Shown: positions 25,801-33,862 of the stretch, one piece after another | How the letters are laid out: every line of letters starts with the position of its first letter | Position numbering within the stretch: the stretch's first letter is position 1 | Source: Pelobates cultripes | Lineage: Eukaryota; Chordata; Amphibia; Anura; Pelobatidae | Assembly: GCA_933207985.1 (NCBI GenBank) | Contig: OW240914.1 | Location: 291,939,712-292,003,711, forward strand | Direction of reading: 5' to 3' | DNA: 64,000 nt | The notes under the pieces: generated by a model | Told to the model about the DNA's origin: nothing | What the model saw: the letters and a program-made list of their open reading frames with translations, nothing else | Database searches by the model: none | Translations under genes and position numbers: made by a program

Positions 25801-28800
25801 AGAAACATCCAGAAGAGATGTGTGAGTTGTTCAGCCCATTTTACACCTTGCTGAAAAAAATAAAGTAAGTTGCCATTATACTGGATATTTAGTGAGCAAT
25901 ACCTTTTGGTCTGTATTTAGGAAAATAAATGTTAAAATGTCTACACTTATAGATGGGTGTAAGTAAAAGTATATGACTGACCTTCTTGGTGTCTAGAACA
26001 GTTGATTAGACTTATTAGACAGCCCTCTTTAATATTTCTGATTTGGAGACCACTCACCCAACCAAGGTAAGTTCTATCCACTAACATACACACTTGTCTG
26101 GAAAATACCCAAAGCATAATAAACTCTATTGTTTGGATGTAAAGCACACTTTTATTTTTAATATATACACAATCATCCCTATTAAGGCAACATTAAAATC
26201 CATAACCAACTCTCTGGAACTACATTGCTATTCCTTTCTGCAATGTCTCAATAAGGTTGGCATCTCCCAGTGTATACTTTACCAACAATTGGCACTATAC
26301 AGCGAAAGACGGGAAGCAAGAAGTGCTGAATTCCAGAGAGTTCCAACGGGGGTACCTTTATAGGTTTCTCCTAAATGTAAGGGCAGAACTGTAAGAAAAC
26401 CTATCCAAAGCAATAAGACTGCATCATTTGGTAATTCGGGTGCAATTTGGGTTTATTCAGGCATCCAAATAAACCGGCAACATTTCGACACTATGTATGT
26501 CTTTATCAAGCCATTTGTTGGCTTAATAAAGCCCTACTTCCATGTTGAAATGTTGCTTTAGATGTATTTTGGATCCCTTGGAGCAGAGACCCTGACTAAC
26601 GACTAAGTGCTCCTCTTATAAACTGTTTATGTAAAAAAGCTTACTTGGTTATATGTAAATTAAAAGAGGTGTGTCTTTGTTTTACATGAGTACATGGGAA
26701 AGCATAATCCGTGTGATACAACAAGTTCAAGACAAGATCCATGTTACTTTCTGTCATAACCCCTATGCTTTTTGTAGACTTCTGTTTCTGTAGGACGTAA
26801 TGTATAAGTTGCGGCATCAAGGTGCCAGTTTGAAACTTTCGTGTTTCTTTTCTAGGGAACTCCTTTTAACCCTTACAGAGGATGAACTCTTTTCTCTAGA
26901 AAGAGCTCTGTGCTCTTCTTCCTCTAAAGACACCTCCATACAATTATCTAATCACTCGGAATCTCCTGATGCGTTGGACATCCCAAGCCAAAGCCAGAAA
27001 CAACCAGAACCTAAACTTTGTTCTGTAGATCTTTCGCCCCAACCTGAAAGCAAGGAAGAATCTTTGCAAGAATGTACTGGTGCTTTAGCAAGTGAAACGA
27101 ACAAATGCTCTTCTACAGACAGAATTCCGCAAGCCAGCTCTGTGTTGGTAGCACCACTTGACGACACACAAATAAGCACCGATACATGCAACCCCAGTGA
27201 CCAGGATAAATCATCCTCGGAAAATAGAACATGTGTCCTGAAGCCAACTACAATAGTACAGTGTGTCATGAAGAGAACCTCAGAACGCCACAGACTACAT
27301 GCCCGGTGAGCAAACTTATAAATAAGAGTACAGATTTAATGAGTGGGATGTGTGAGGTGACAAAGCTTTCCTGATCTATTGTACAGTTACACTTTACATT
27401 TAGGTTTTTTTTTGTATTTTTTCCATTATAAAGTCTTGCAGTTGGCTATTAGATACATGTGGGAATTTCACAGACTATAGATTCCAAAAGTAACCTTCTC
27501 TGTACATTTTGCAGATTTTTACTCCTACCCTTCAAACTATATGCATACATTCACTGAGTTGACTAACAAAATAAAAGGATTATTTACATTAATCGGATAT
27601 TGTGGAGAAATAACAGGTTTAAAGGGTTACTGTAAACACCTAAACTACTTCAGCTTTCTTTGGTTAAGTTTGTCCAAAAATCTTCACCACCTTAACTAGC
27701 ATCTTTGATGTCTGACACAAGCATTTGGTACCATTCTTACCAGAATACATAATTTTGGTGTTTGGAATTAAAGGAGGACTGTGACTTATTTAGTGTTACT
27801 CAAAGTACCATAACCACTTCAGTGATTTACAGTGGTCATGATGCTTGGAATCTGCATGTGCAGCGCTTCAGTATGAAACGGCTAGAGTCAATTCTGTGCC
27901 AACTTCTATTCATTGGCAAGAAGATCACTTGCACTAACAGCAATAATGGAGCAACCGCATCTGGTTTCTGCAGCTTTGTAGAAGCTGGAAGTTTAGCTGC
28001 CACTATTACATGCCTAGGCCTAATGGGACCAGGTAAGAGGACAAACTATTGCAAAACAGTTTGTCTTATTACTGGGAAATGGCGCCAGGGTACTCCTACA
28101 GTGGACTGTACATGGTTATGAAACTTGGGTAAACCTTTTTAGCAAATATGTATTTGTGAGGTAAATTTAAATGTAGAAATTGTGACTATCTCCTGTACTC
28201 ATACAGAGTACTTCCGCACAGTCTGCTTCCACAGTCTGGGACTCTAGAGAGCTTTGGCCCCAGTCACTGAAGCTTGACTGGGGTCTCTCCAAAGCGCTTC
28301 CACCCTATCAGGCTGCAGCTCTCATCCCCTCTGCCTATTCATCTGCAGCTCTCCTTCCAGGGAGGTATTCGCCTCTAATGTGTTTGCCTACTGCCTTTAC
28401 AAAGGCACCTGCTGTCCTCAGGCCTAGCTCTTTTTTACTTATTTATTTTTTTGCACTTGTCCAGGGCTAAATGCAGTCAGCCAACAGGGTTCCTTGAACA
28501 AATCCACACAGAACACACCAAATGTAACGAACATACATTCTTTATTGTGGACAAGGACTAGCCATTGTTGACTAGTTCTTAAGCACGTGGTGACCGACAT
28601 TTAAAATTCCAATATATAGAACATTGGTGAACAAGCAATTAGAATTATATTAATACATGAACTAAATATAATTATAATTCATGAACTATATAATGCAAGT
28701 AACATTTTCTAAATGCAATAATATATACATGTATTTACACTTTTATTTAATTGCCCTAACTTGCATACCAGCATTGAACACACTTCCTTCCGTTCAGTCA

Positions 28801-31800
28801 GCAGAGGGCACTGCAGAGTTATCAAATAACAATGAAGAATAGTTGGTTTTTCAATTGCTACCATCACAATCCTCTTTCAGGGGCTCTAGGGACCAGGTCC
28901 ATAGTCTGTTGGCTAGAGGCTGGTCTTCAGGCCTCTCCAAAAGGCCGTGATAAAGTCGTAATCTAAAGGGCGCTTCTGTCACAGAATTCATACCAATTTT
29001 TTGTTTTTTAGAAATATAGAAAAGATGAAACTTTTAAACCTTTTTCATTTGCAATGTTTGCCCTGGATTTGCCTAGTTAGAACTGGATTGTAGACTTAAT
29101 TTGCAGAGGGGGGGACGGACGGACAGCTGTGTTTTAAAACCATGCACATTGCTGGTCTGGTGACTACTCCACAGTTATAGAGCACTCTGCTTTTATAACA
29201 AAATAATGGAACATTTCCTTAGCTGTCAAACTGCCAGGGGGGTTTGCTTCCTCATTCTACTTGCTGCTCACAAAACTCAGAACTGTGCGCATGGAGTCAG
29301 TGGCTTCTCAACGATTGCTTATTTCCCTGTGAAGACTGACCGTCTCTTCTGGGGGAGAGGAGGGCTTGCAAATGCTGCATTTCATAAGAACTGCAGCTCT
29401 TGTAAGATGCATGCATGCATTTATTTATTGGGGGATATCTACTAAACAGTAATTTTATATTTGCTTTCTGTGGAGTAGTCCTCTTTAGTTTTTGTTTGGA
29501 ATCTGGACAGTTGCCAATTTCATTATGGGAATAACCGTTCCCTTTTAAGATTCTGCTAGCTTAGTCATTACTTGATTCATTTTGTATGTGAAATTTATGA
29601 TGTGTTCCATTTTGAAAACCCAGGAAATCACGATATCATGATGTGCGGTCCCGTTATCGCAGTGATGGTGATATGCTGCATCGTCTGTTTGTCTGTATTT
29701 CAGGTGAGCAATCCTGTTTGTGTGTCTCCCCCACTGCCCCCCCCTTCCAACAAGCTCCTTGAAAGTTCTGATTCAGTGTGACTTATACAATCTTCCCGAC
29801 AGGTGTTGCTGACCAATTACAGACCAACTTTGCAAATGACCTTCGTAATATTCTCAAGAGTGTGTTTGACGCTGTACGCTCCAAACAAGAGGATCAAGAA
29901 AGTGAGTCCTGTGTTTTTGTTTGGTAACCTACGTAATAACAGCAGAATATAGAACTGACTTACCAGATATAAGTAGTGACAGTGGGTGTATATGGTGAAT
30001 GTAGTACTAACCAATAAACTGTTACTCCCCTACAAACCCATTGTCCTATTGTCTACCACCTGTCCTATATCCTCCTATCACATCCCCCTCCCCCTGCTTC
30101 ATATCCACTCCTTCACCAACCCTCTTGGTCATATACACCTTTCAACAAGTCACATTTGCACATGCAATCATGCACACTACCATGGTTCATCATCCATCTA
30201 GTTTGGTATCGTATTGCCTACCACAACCGTCACATACAGGAGTGGAAAGGGGTCAAAGACTGTCCACAGTGCTCGAATAAAATCCCACTTGCAAATTACC
30301 AAAGTATAGTGTTACATATGGTGAGCTATCATATATAAAATCTAGAATGTGCAGTGGAGACTAGTGCTACTGGTTTAAGTTATGTAGAGAAGTCATAGAA
30401 TGCTCAGTCCTATGATGAGTATATCTAGTGACTGAGTTAAGCTTTGGATTTTGTACATATGGGAATAGAGGATTAGTGTATGTGCACCCAGAGAAAATAG
30501 TATTTGTAAAATAAAATTTTAGATTCTTAATTTAACAAGAGATGCAAAATATAAATTTTTGCTCTGTGACACCTATGGAATAGTCCAAATGGAGTTACAT
30601 GAGCTCAGTTGAAAAAGTGATCAATTGTTTTACAGTAAGACAAAATAAACTTGTTAATGTTGTCAATGTTACAAAAGCTGTGTCACTGATCAGGATGTGT
30701 TGAAAAATAAAAAAATTAAAAAAAAAAATGCATGTAGGGTAGCATAATCTGCCATGTAGTTCAGGTGGCTGAGCTAATTTTTTTCTCTTTTGTTATTGAT
30801 GTATGACTGGGGGTTAATCTGGTTTTCATGGGGAAAACATGTGCTAAAGAGGGTTTTGCAGAACTTTAGTTCTCCCAGCTTAGATGGATTATAGCAGCAG
30901 ATGTGTTTGCATATGACAGAATTTCCTATTTGGATGTAATGTGTCACTAAAGGCTGTTCTTTTGGGAAACGGATTTATTCTTGGTAATGGGAGGTATTCA
31001 AGATTTTGAAGTGCTAGATAATGGATTACAGTCCAATATAAATGTATATTATATATAATTTTTTTTTTTTTTTTTTGTAGAAACTGCAGAAGATGCATTC
31101 CATTTACCTAGCTGTGCACTTTGTCAGAACCAGGAACATCCAAACAGAGGAGCTGATCCTGGTATGTTCCAGAAATTCAGTAATCATTGTGCCCTAGATT
31201 CATATGTGGCAGGGTGCACACTGAACATAATCTGGGCCTTCTGGCAAGATGATTATCATGGAGATATTTAGTTGGTGTATGAAACATGCAAGTAATTGCA
31301 ACAACTCTAGTTTAACTTACTAGAGGTAGAAAAATCTAGGCATACATTGGATGTTCATGTTTTCAGGAGATGTAACATGACTGGGGTGCAGGGAGCTGGA
31401 TCCTTTTAATAAAATGGCTGCCATGAATGTGCTACGAGCCATGCTGGCTGTCCCTAAATATTGTTGGGGGGGTTCCCCTCCCCCCTTCTCAGCTATACAG
31501 TTTTGAAAATCCATTGTTTTGCCTAGTTCAATAGACTGAATGTAGCTGTCCTACATAAAAACCTAAAGTCTGCCCCTGATTGATTCACTCAATTTTTTTC
31601 GTAGCCTCTCCAGAGTGGGTCCCAGATAGTGCCTGCAACCAATGTACAACGTGCTGTGCGCCTTTCACTCTGCTGCGGAGGAGACATCACTGTCGCAGCT
31701 GTGGAAAGGCAAGTGTGTAGCTGTGTAGATCTATTTGTGTTGTTTGGTTTTTTTTAATAAGTGGGGCAGTCTCTCTGATCTTGAATTGTTAAAATCTTGT

Positions 31801-31963
31801 TTTTTTCCATCTTCTGCAGATTTTTTGTTCACGCTGCTCTGCATACACTACTTCTCTGCCACACCTACCAAACTCACAGCCTGTTCGAGTGTGCTCCCAT
31901 TGCTTCCATGTGCACTGTCGATTTCAAAGCAGACATGTAGATGGGGCACGGTGCCAGGACTGA
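10851..31963 (+). CDS. zfyve28-like: LST2/ZFYVE28-like FYVE-domain endosomal protein (13 coding exons, 587 aa)
   Basis: Coding exons: 10851-10892, 20672-20812, 21352-21489, 21975-22177, 23354-23443, 25281-25370, 25763-25864, 26856-27305, 29624-29703, 29803-29901, 31081-31161, 31605-31708, 31820-31963; the joined frame is open for 587 codons. Residues 1-285 match the conserved N-terminal half of LST2/ZFYVE28 ([49 protein letters not shown]). Residues 286-418 are a low-complexity Ser/Pro/Glu linker. 436-465 hold the conserved [20 protein letters not shown] block. 510-568 form a complete FYVE zinc finger. Known family role: LST2 proteins sit on early endosomes through PI3P and promote EGF-receptor degradation unless monoubiquitinated. 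The protein is much shorter than human ZFYVE28 (about 890 residues), mainly in the linker, and diverged enough to be a paralogue rather than ZFYVE28 itself. Start chosen because [14 protein letters not shown] aligns with the family N-terminus and lies in a GC-rich island. Family assignment is firm; the exact orthology is inferred. Confidence 0.93.
12007..12115. mobile_element. 109-bp hAT-like MITE with 8-bp target duplication
   Basis: Left end CAGGGGTGGGGAGC, right end GGTTCCCCAACTCTG, an imperfect terminal inverted repeat with subterminal match (GACTACATCTC...GAGATGTGG). Flanks CTTCAACC (11999-12006) and CTTTAACC (12116-12123) match 7 of 8, the duplication length of hAT transposons. Family members occur elsewhere in the window (about 6840, 11105 and 62905). 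Confidence 0.72.
13564..13864. mobile_element. T2/Kolobok-like MITE
   Basis: TTAAAGGAAAAATCCAGGCA at the left, TTGTTCCTTTTAA at the right, internal CCATAACCACTACAG. Confidence 0.5.
14623..14700. repeat. T2/Kolobok-like MITE fragment
   Basis: TTAAAGGACCACTACAGGCA followed by the internal GAAGTGGTCTGGGTGC shared with the copies near mxd3. Confidence 0.5.
15147..15358. repeat. Near-perfect 212-bp palindrome (foldback MITE)
   Basis: The left arm from CCACTTAACAATCGCTTGTA to ACCCTCCAACCT is repeated as reverse complement from AGGTTGGAGGG to TACAAGCGATTAAGTGG. The arms are about 95-100 bp with very few differences around a short loop (15252-15260). Transcription would yield a long hairpin RNA. 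No target duplication was found, so the superfamily is open. Confidence 0.85.
16636..16830. mobile_element. Short inverted-repeat MITE, possibly hAT-type
   Basis: GGTTCCCAACCCAGTCCTCA and AAGTACC at the left return as GGTACTTGAGGACTGGG and TTGGGAACC at the right, with a second inverted pair (AGTCAAGGATTTAGGAATAA/TAATCCCTAAGTCCTGGACT). TAGAG flanks both ends approximately. Confidence 0.6.
20672..20812 (+). CDS. zfyve28-like: zfyve28-like coding exon 2 (residues 15-61)
   Basis: Acceptor ttttctag, donor CAG|gtattt, phase 0 on both sides. Encodes the SDP(R/Q)LLARF(F/Y)Y start of the conserved LST2 N-terminal domain, a strong family signature. Confidence 0.93.
20971..21013. repeat. (GT)n-(AT)n microsatellite in intron 2
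   Basis: Ten GT units followed by an AT tract, between exons 2 and 3; another AT tract sits at 21298-21313 just before the exon 3 acceptor. Confidence 0.85.
21352..21489 (+). CDS. zfyve28-like: zfyve28-like coding exon 3 (residues 62-107)
   Basis: Acceptor gttatag, donor GAG|gtataa, phase 0. Contains [12 protein letters not shown]; its lysine (residue 88) aligns with Lys87 of human LST2, the reported monoubiquitination site. Confidence 0.93.
21975..22177 (+). CDS. zfyve28-like: zfyve28-like coding exon 4 (residues 108-175)
   Basis: Acceptor tttctag; donor CG|gtctgt splits the codon for Arg175. Encodes the conserved [12 protein letters not shown] and [13 protein letters not shown] blocks. 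The donor is weak (gtctgt), but no other GT nearby keeps frame with exon 5. Confidence 0.88.
22243..22313. mobile_element. Palindromic TTAA MITE, piggyBac-like (copy 3)
   Basis: TTAACCCCTTAAGGACACGT to GGTCCTTAAGGGGTTAA, 71 bp, same family as copies 1 and 2; inverted ends are exact over 15 bases. Confidence 0.7.
22310..23204. mobile_element. T2/Kolobok-like element, about 0.9 kb
   Basis: Begins TTAAAGAAACACTTCC and ends TTAGGGTGTCCCTTTAA. Its left TTAA is the right TTAA of the piggyBac-like MITE. Long for a MITE, so it may contain an insertion; no transposase frame is visible. Confidence 0.5.
23354..23443 (+). CDS. zfyve28-like: zfyve28-like coding exon 5 (residues 175-205)
   Basis: Acceptor ttacacag, donor AG|gtaagc. 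Encodes [20 protein letters not shown] and the FCETVSR end; both are hallmarks of LST2/ZFYVE28. Confidence 0.93.
23564..25113. mobile_element. Non-autonomous hAT-like element, 1550 bp, with perfect 8-bp target duplication
   Basis: Left end TAGCGATCGACCGATTA and right end TAATCAGGCGATCCCTA form a 17-bp terminal inverted repeat with 3 mismatches. ATGTTTTC stands directly outside both ends (23556-23563 and 25114-25121), the 8-bp duplication of hAT transposons. Inside are GCCGATAATATCGG motifs and a GT/GC/CCCCC minisatellite, but no transposase. It lies in intron 5 of the zfyve28-like gene. Confidence 0.85.
24276..24752. repeat. Minisatellite of about 16 units: (GT)n(GC)nCCCCCTGGCT
   Basis: Units of about 27-33 bp, each with a GT run, a GC run and CCCCCTGGCT; length differences come from the number of GT and GC pairs. 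Alternating purine-pyrimidine tracts of this sort favour Z-DNA. Long open frames across it on both strands are by-products of the repeat. Confidence 0.92.
25281..25370 (+). CDS. zfyve28-like: zfyve28-like coding exon 6 (residues 205-235)
   Basis: Acceptor tttattacag, donor AG|gtatgt. Encodes [20 protein letters not shown] and SIPRLAII, nearly identical in kind to the family consensus. Confidence 0.93.
25371..26855 (+). other. Introns 6 and 7 of the zfyve28-like gene (with exon 7 between)
   Basis: 25371-25762 and 25865-26855; AT-rich, with no recognised element. 26440-26530 (GGCATCCAAATAAACCGGCA, TTTATCAAGCCATTTGTTGG) looks like old repeat but is unclassified. Confidence 0.6.
25763..25864 (+). 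CDS. zfyve28-like: zfyve28-like coding exon 7 (residues 235-269)
   Basis: Acceptor atcctgcag, donor AA|gtaagt. Encodes [20 protein letters not shown] then [13 protein letters not shown], matching the family block of the same length. Confidence 0.92.
26856..27305 (+). CDS. zfyve28-like: zfyve28-like coding exon 8 (residues 269-419), central linker
   Basis: Acceptor ttttctag, donor CG|gtgagc. Starts with the conserved [20 protein letters not shown], then turns into a Ser/Thr/Glu/Pro-rich, probably disordered stretch. In ZFYVE28 the corresponding exon is far longer, and this accounts for most of the size difference between the two proteins. Confidence 0.9.
27306..29623 (+). other. Intron 8 of the zfyve28-like gene
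   Basis: Contains decayed T2-like MITE sequence at about 27619-28110 (TTAAAGGGTTACTGTAAACA and TTAAAGGAGGACTG). 28200-28980 looks like an old, unclassified repeat with internal duplications. No extra exon was recognised. Confidence 0.6.
29624..29703 (+). CDS. zfyve28-like: zfyve28-like coding exon 9 (residues 419-446)
   Basis: Acceptor aacccag, donor G|gtgagc. Encodes [20 protein letters not shown] and the FVCISG that opens the second conserved LST2 block. A 99-bp intron separates it from exon 10. Confidence 0.92.
29803..29901 (+). CDS. zfyve28-like: zfyve28-like coding exon 10 (residues 446-479)
   Basis: Acceptor cccgacag, donor A|gtgagt. Encodes [20 protein letters not shown], the most conserved stretch of the family outside the FYVE finger. 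Confidence 0.94.
29902..31604 (+). other. Introns 10 and 11 of the zfyve28-like gene (with exon 11 between)
   Basis: 29902-31080 and 31162-31604. Apart from a pyrimidine-rich acceptor tract before 31081, nothing recognised. Confidence 0.6.
31081..31161 (+). CDS. zfyve28-like: zfyve28-like coding exon 11 (residues 479-506)
   Basis: A long T-run followed by gtag forms the acceptor; donor G|gtatgt. Encodes [20 protein letters not shown], a spacer with its own CxxC pair just before the FYVE domain. Confidence 0.85.
31605..31708 (+). CDS. zfyve28-like: zfyve28-like coding exon 12 (residues 506-540), first half of FYVE finger
   Basis: Acceptor ttttcgtag. Carries WVPD (510-513), the CxxC of residues 516/519, and [10 protein letters not shown] (531-540) with Cys535 and Cys538. 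The exon ends AAG|gcaagt, so the donor is GC rather than GT; phase 0. Confidence 0.93.
31709..31819 (+). other. GC-AG intron splitting the FYVE domain
   Basis: This 111-bp intron begins AAG|gcaagt and ends tcttctgcag. No GT at or near the exon end would preserve the [16 protein letters not shown] reading, so the GC donor is forced by the protein. AG|GCAAGT is the usual strong context of U2-type GC-AG introns. Confidence 0.88.
31820..31963 (+). CDS. zfyve28-like: zfyve28-like coding exon 13 (residues 541-587), second half of FYVE finger and stop
   Basis: Acceptor tcttctgcag. Encodes [17 protein letters not shown] and PVRVCSHC, giving Cys543, 546, 565 and 568 and completing the eight zinc ligands. 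A 19-residue tail ends at TGA 31961-31963. Confidence 0.93.
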   Translation: MFCSRCSAYTTSLPHLPNSQPVRVCSHCFHVHCRFQSRHVDGARCQD

Positions 31964-33160
31964 TTTTTACGTACTGCAATTAATCTGGGACAGAACTGGT
32001 GTCTGCCTCACTTAAAACCTCTAGAACCAGCAAAAATTGCCAAAAAAGCAATTCCAGTTGATTTTACAGGAAACATATTTTTTAGTTTTTTTTTTTTTTT
32101 TTAACATTTCTTTTAAACCGTTTCTACCTTTTCTGAAATATAGGTGCCCTCAATATGCTGCATCATTTTTAAACTGGTTATTCTTGCATCTCTAAACTTG
32201 AATTTTATTTTTTTATTGTTTTATACACCTGATCCTTACTAATGTGTATTTGAAATTTAACAAACCTATTTTTAACAATTTCACTGCTAATGTCCAGTTG
32301 TATGTTTTGGTTTTTTTATGTTCTTTTTGGGGTGGTGGTGATCTATGCACTAAATTGTAGCCAAGAATGTGGTGATGTGTTAACATGCAGGCATTTTAAA
32401 CTTTGTACTGCTATAAAAACTGCATTTTCAGTCAAAGGTGCGTCTCTTTGAGACAAATTTATTTAATTGCTGCTTTTCGACTATGGCAAAATTTAAATGT
32501 TTACATGGGTCTTTTGGTTTTTCTGGGGCACATTTTACATATTCTGGTCATTAATGCACATTCAATATATTTGCCATAGAGTATATTATCACCAATATGT
32601 TACCATAATATTAAATTTTACACTTTTTTTTTTTTTTTTTAAACATTGACACCTACACCACCCCACCACCACAGGGACAAAAGAATTTGACATTAAATTG
32701 GCAGATTTTTATTTATTTTTAGTTTTTTAAAAATACTTTTTCTTTTCTGGGTATTCATGTAATAGTTGCCAAAAATCAGACTTAATTTTTGAGACGCTTA
32801 CTTGTGACATTTCAAATAACATGGTTTGAGTTTACATTTTATCTTGTATATTTTTGTAATATTAAAATAGAAACTACCTGAAGATATTTCATTAATGACT
32901 AATAATCAGAATTGGTAATCTTTGCAGAAGGGGAATATATAGAGAATATCCATGAGTTTTTTTTGTTTTTTTTTCAATTTAGTTTTTTTTAATACTTTGT
33001 ATCTAAACTAGATTATAATCACGTGCATCTACTTCACATCTGGTGGCATGACGTGTCCTGTAATTCTAACTTCTAAACTTTTGAATTTCATTTCCATGTA
33101 CTCTTTGTTTTGTATAGAATTTTATTTTGTATAGTAGAATAAAATGTTTTCCTTTTTTGT
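31964..33160 (+). other. Probable 3' UTR of the zfyve28-like gene
   Basis: AT- and T-rich non-coding sequence following the stop codon. The AATAAA at 33138-33143, followed by T-rich sequence, is the best candidate poly(A) signal; earlier weaker signals are possible. Confidence 0.55.
33138..33143 (+). promoter_or_regulatory. Candidate poly(A) signal, zfyve28-like gene
   Basis: Canonical AATAAA with a T-rich downstream element within about 20-70 bases, roughly 1.18 kb after the stop. Confidence 0.5.
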
Positions 33161-33862
33161 GTATTCTTTGATATTGACTCTCTGTCTCCTTTTTTTTTTT
33201 TTTCCTTCTTGACGTTGTGATGATACAGGGCTATATTAAAATCTATCCTGATCTTGGTACTGCTTCCAGGTCCTATACTTTCCTATGGAAAAACTGTAGG
33301 CTAGTGCCTGCCTTTGCAGATCACTTAAAGGCAGCTTCAATTGAGTTGCATGAAATGGAAGTAATCACGATTAACTAAAACTCAAAGAATCTATTCTACA
33401 CCTCTTCAGCCATGCATATTAAGGGAAATTATTTTATCACAAGCTTCAATCTATAAGGAAGACCATAAAGGTTAATAGGACAGTAATTTCCCCCTTTCTG
33501 CTCAGCCCCTGTACGGAGTAGAGAATGGAAATTAGGCACCTGTCTTTGGCTACGAATTAAAGGGTTACTGTACTTTTTTTTTTTTTTTACTTTTTTTTTT
33601 TAAAGTAAGGTTTTGGGGGTAGGTCCCCTAACTAAGTTTTACATGCCGAGATTCCCATAGTAGACCTCTGTCCTCCATAGTACACCATGGCAGGTGTAGC
33701 GGTCCAATCACAGGCTTCTCATAGAAAATACCTTGATTGGACTGTTTCACTGGCTCAGAGCTCATGTGCATGCTGAGCCAGGGAGGAAGAGGGGAAACTC
33801 TACCTCTAGGGGTATATTGAACTATAACTTTATAATTAATTGATCTATTTCTTATTCTATTT
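33161..33862. other. Intergenic with T2-like MITE fragment
   Basis: TTAAAGGGTTACTGTAC starts at 33557; the right end is not preserved. The rest is AT-rich, without genes. Confidence 0.4.

Noticed and set aside
27762..28121. 119-codon frame in intron 8 of the zfyve28-like gene, considered as an extra exon
   Set aside because: Lies in MITE-derived sequence, lacks similarity to the LST2 linker, and exons 8 and 9 join in frame without it.
30041..30338. Open frames in intron 10
   Set aside because: No family resemblance; exons 10 and 11 join in frame across them.
31709..31740. Read-through or later GT donor for exon 12 (for example AAGTGTGTAG)
   Set aside because: Would add residues and a shift or stop between the invariant SCGK and IFC of the FYVE finger, whereas the GC donor gives the exact family sequence.
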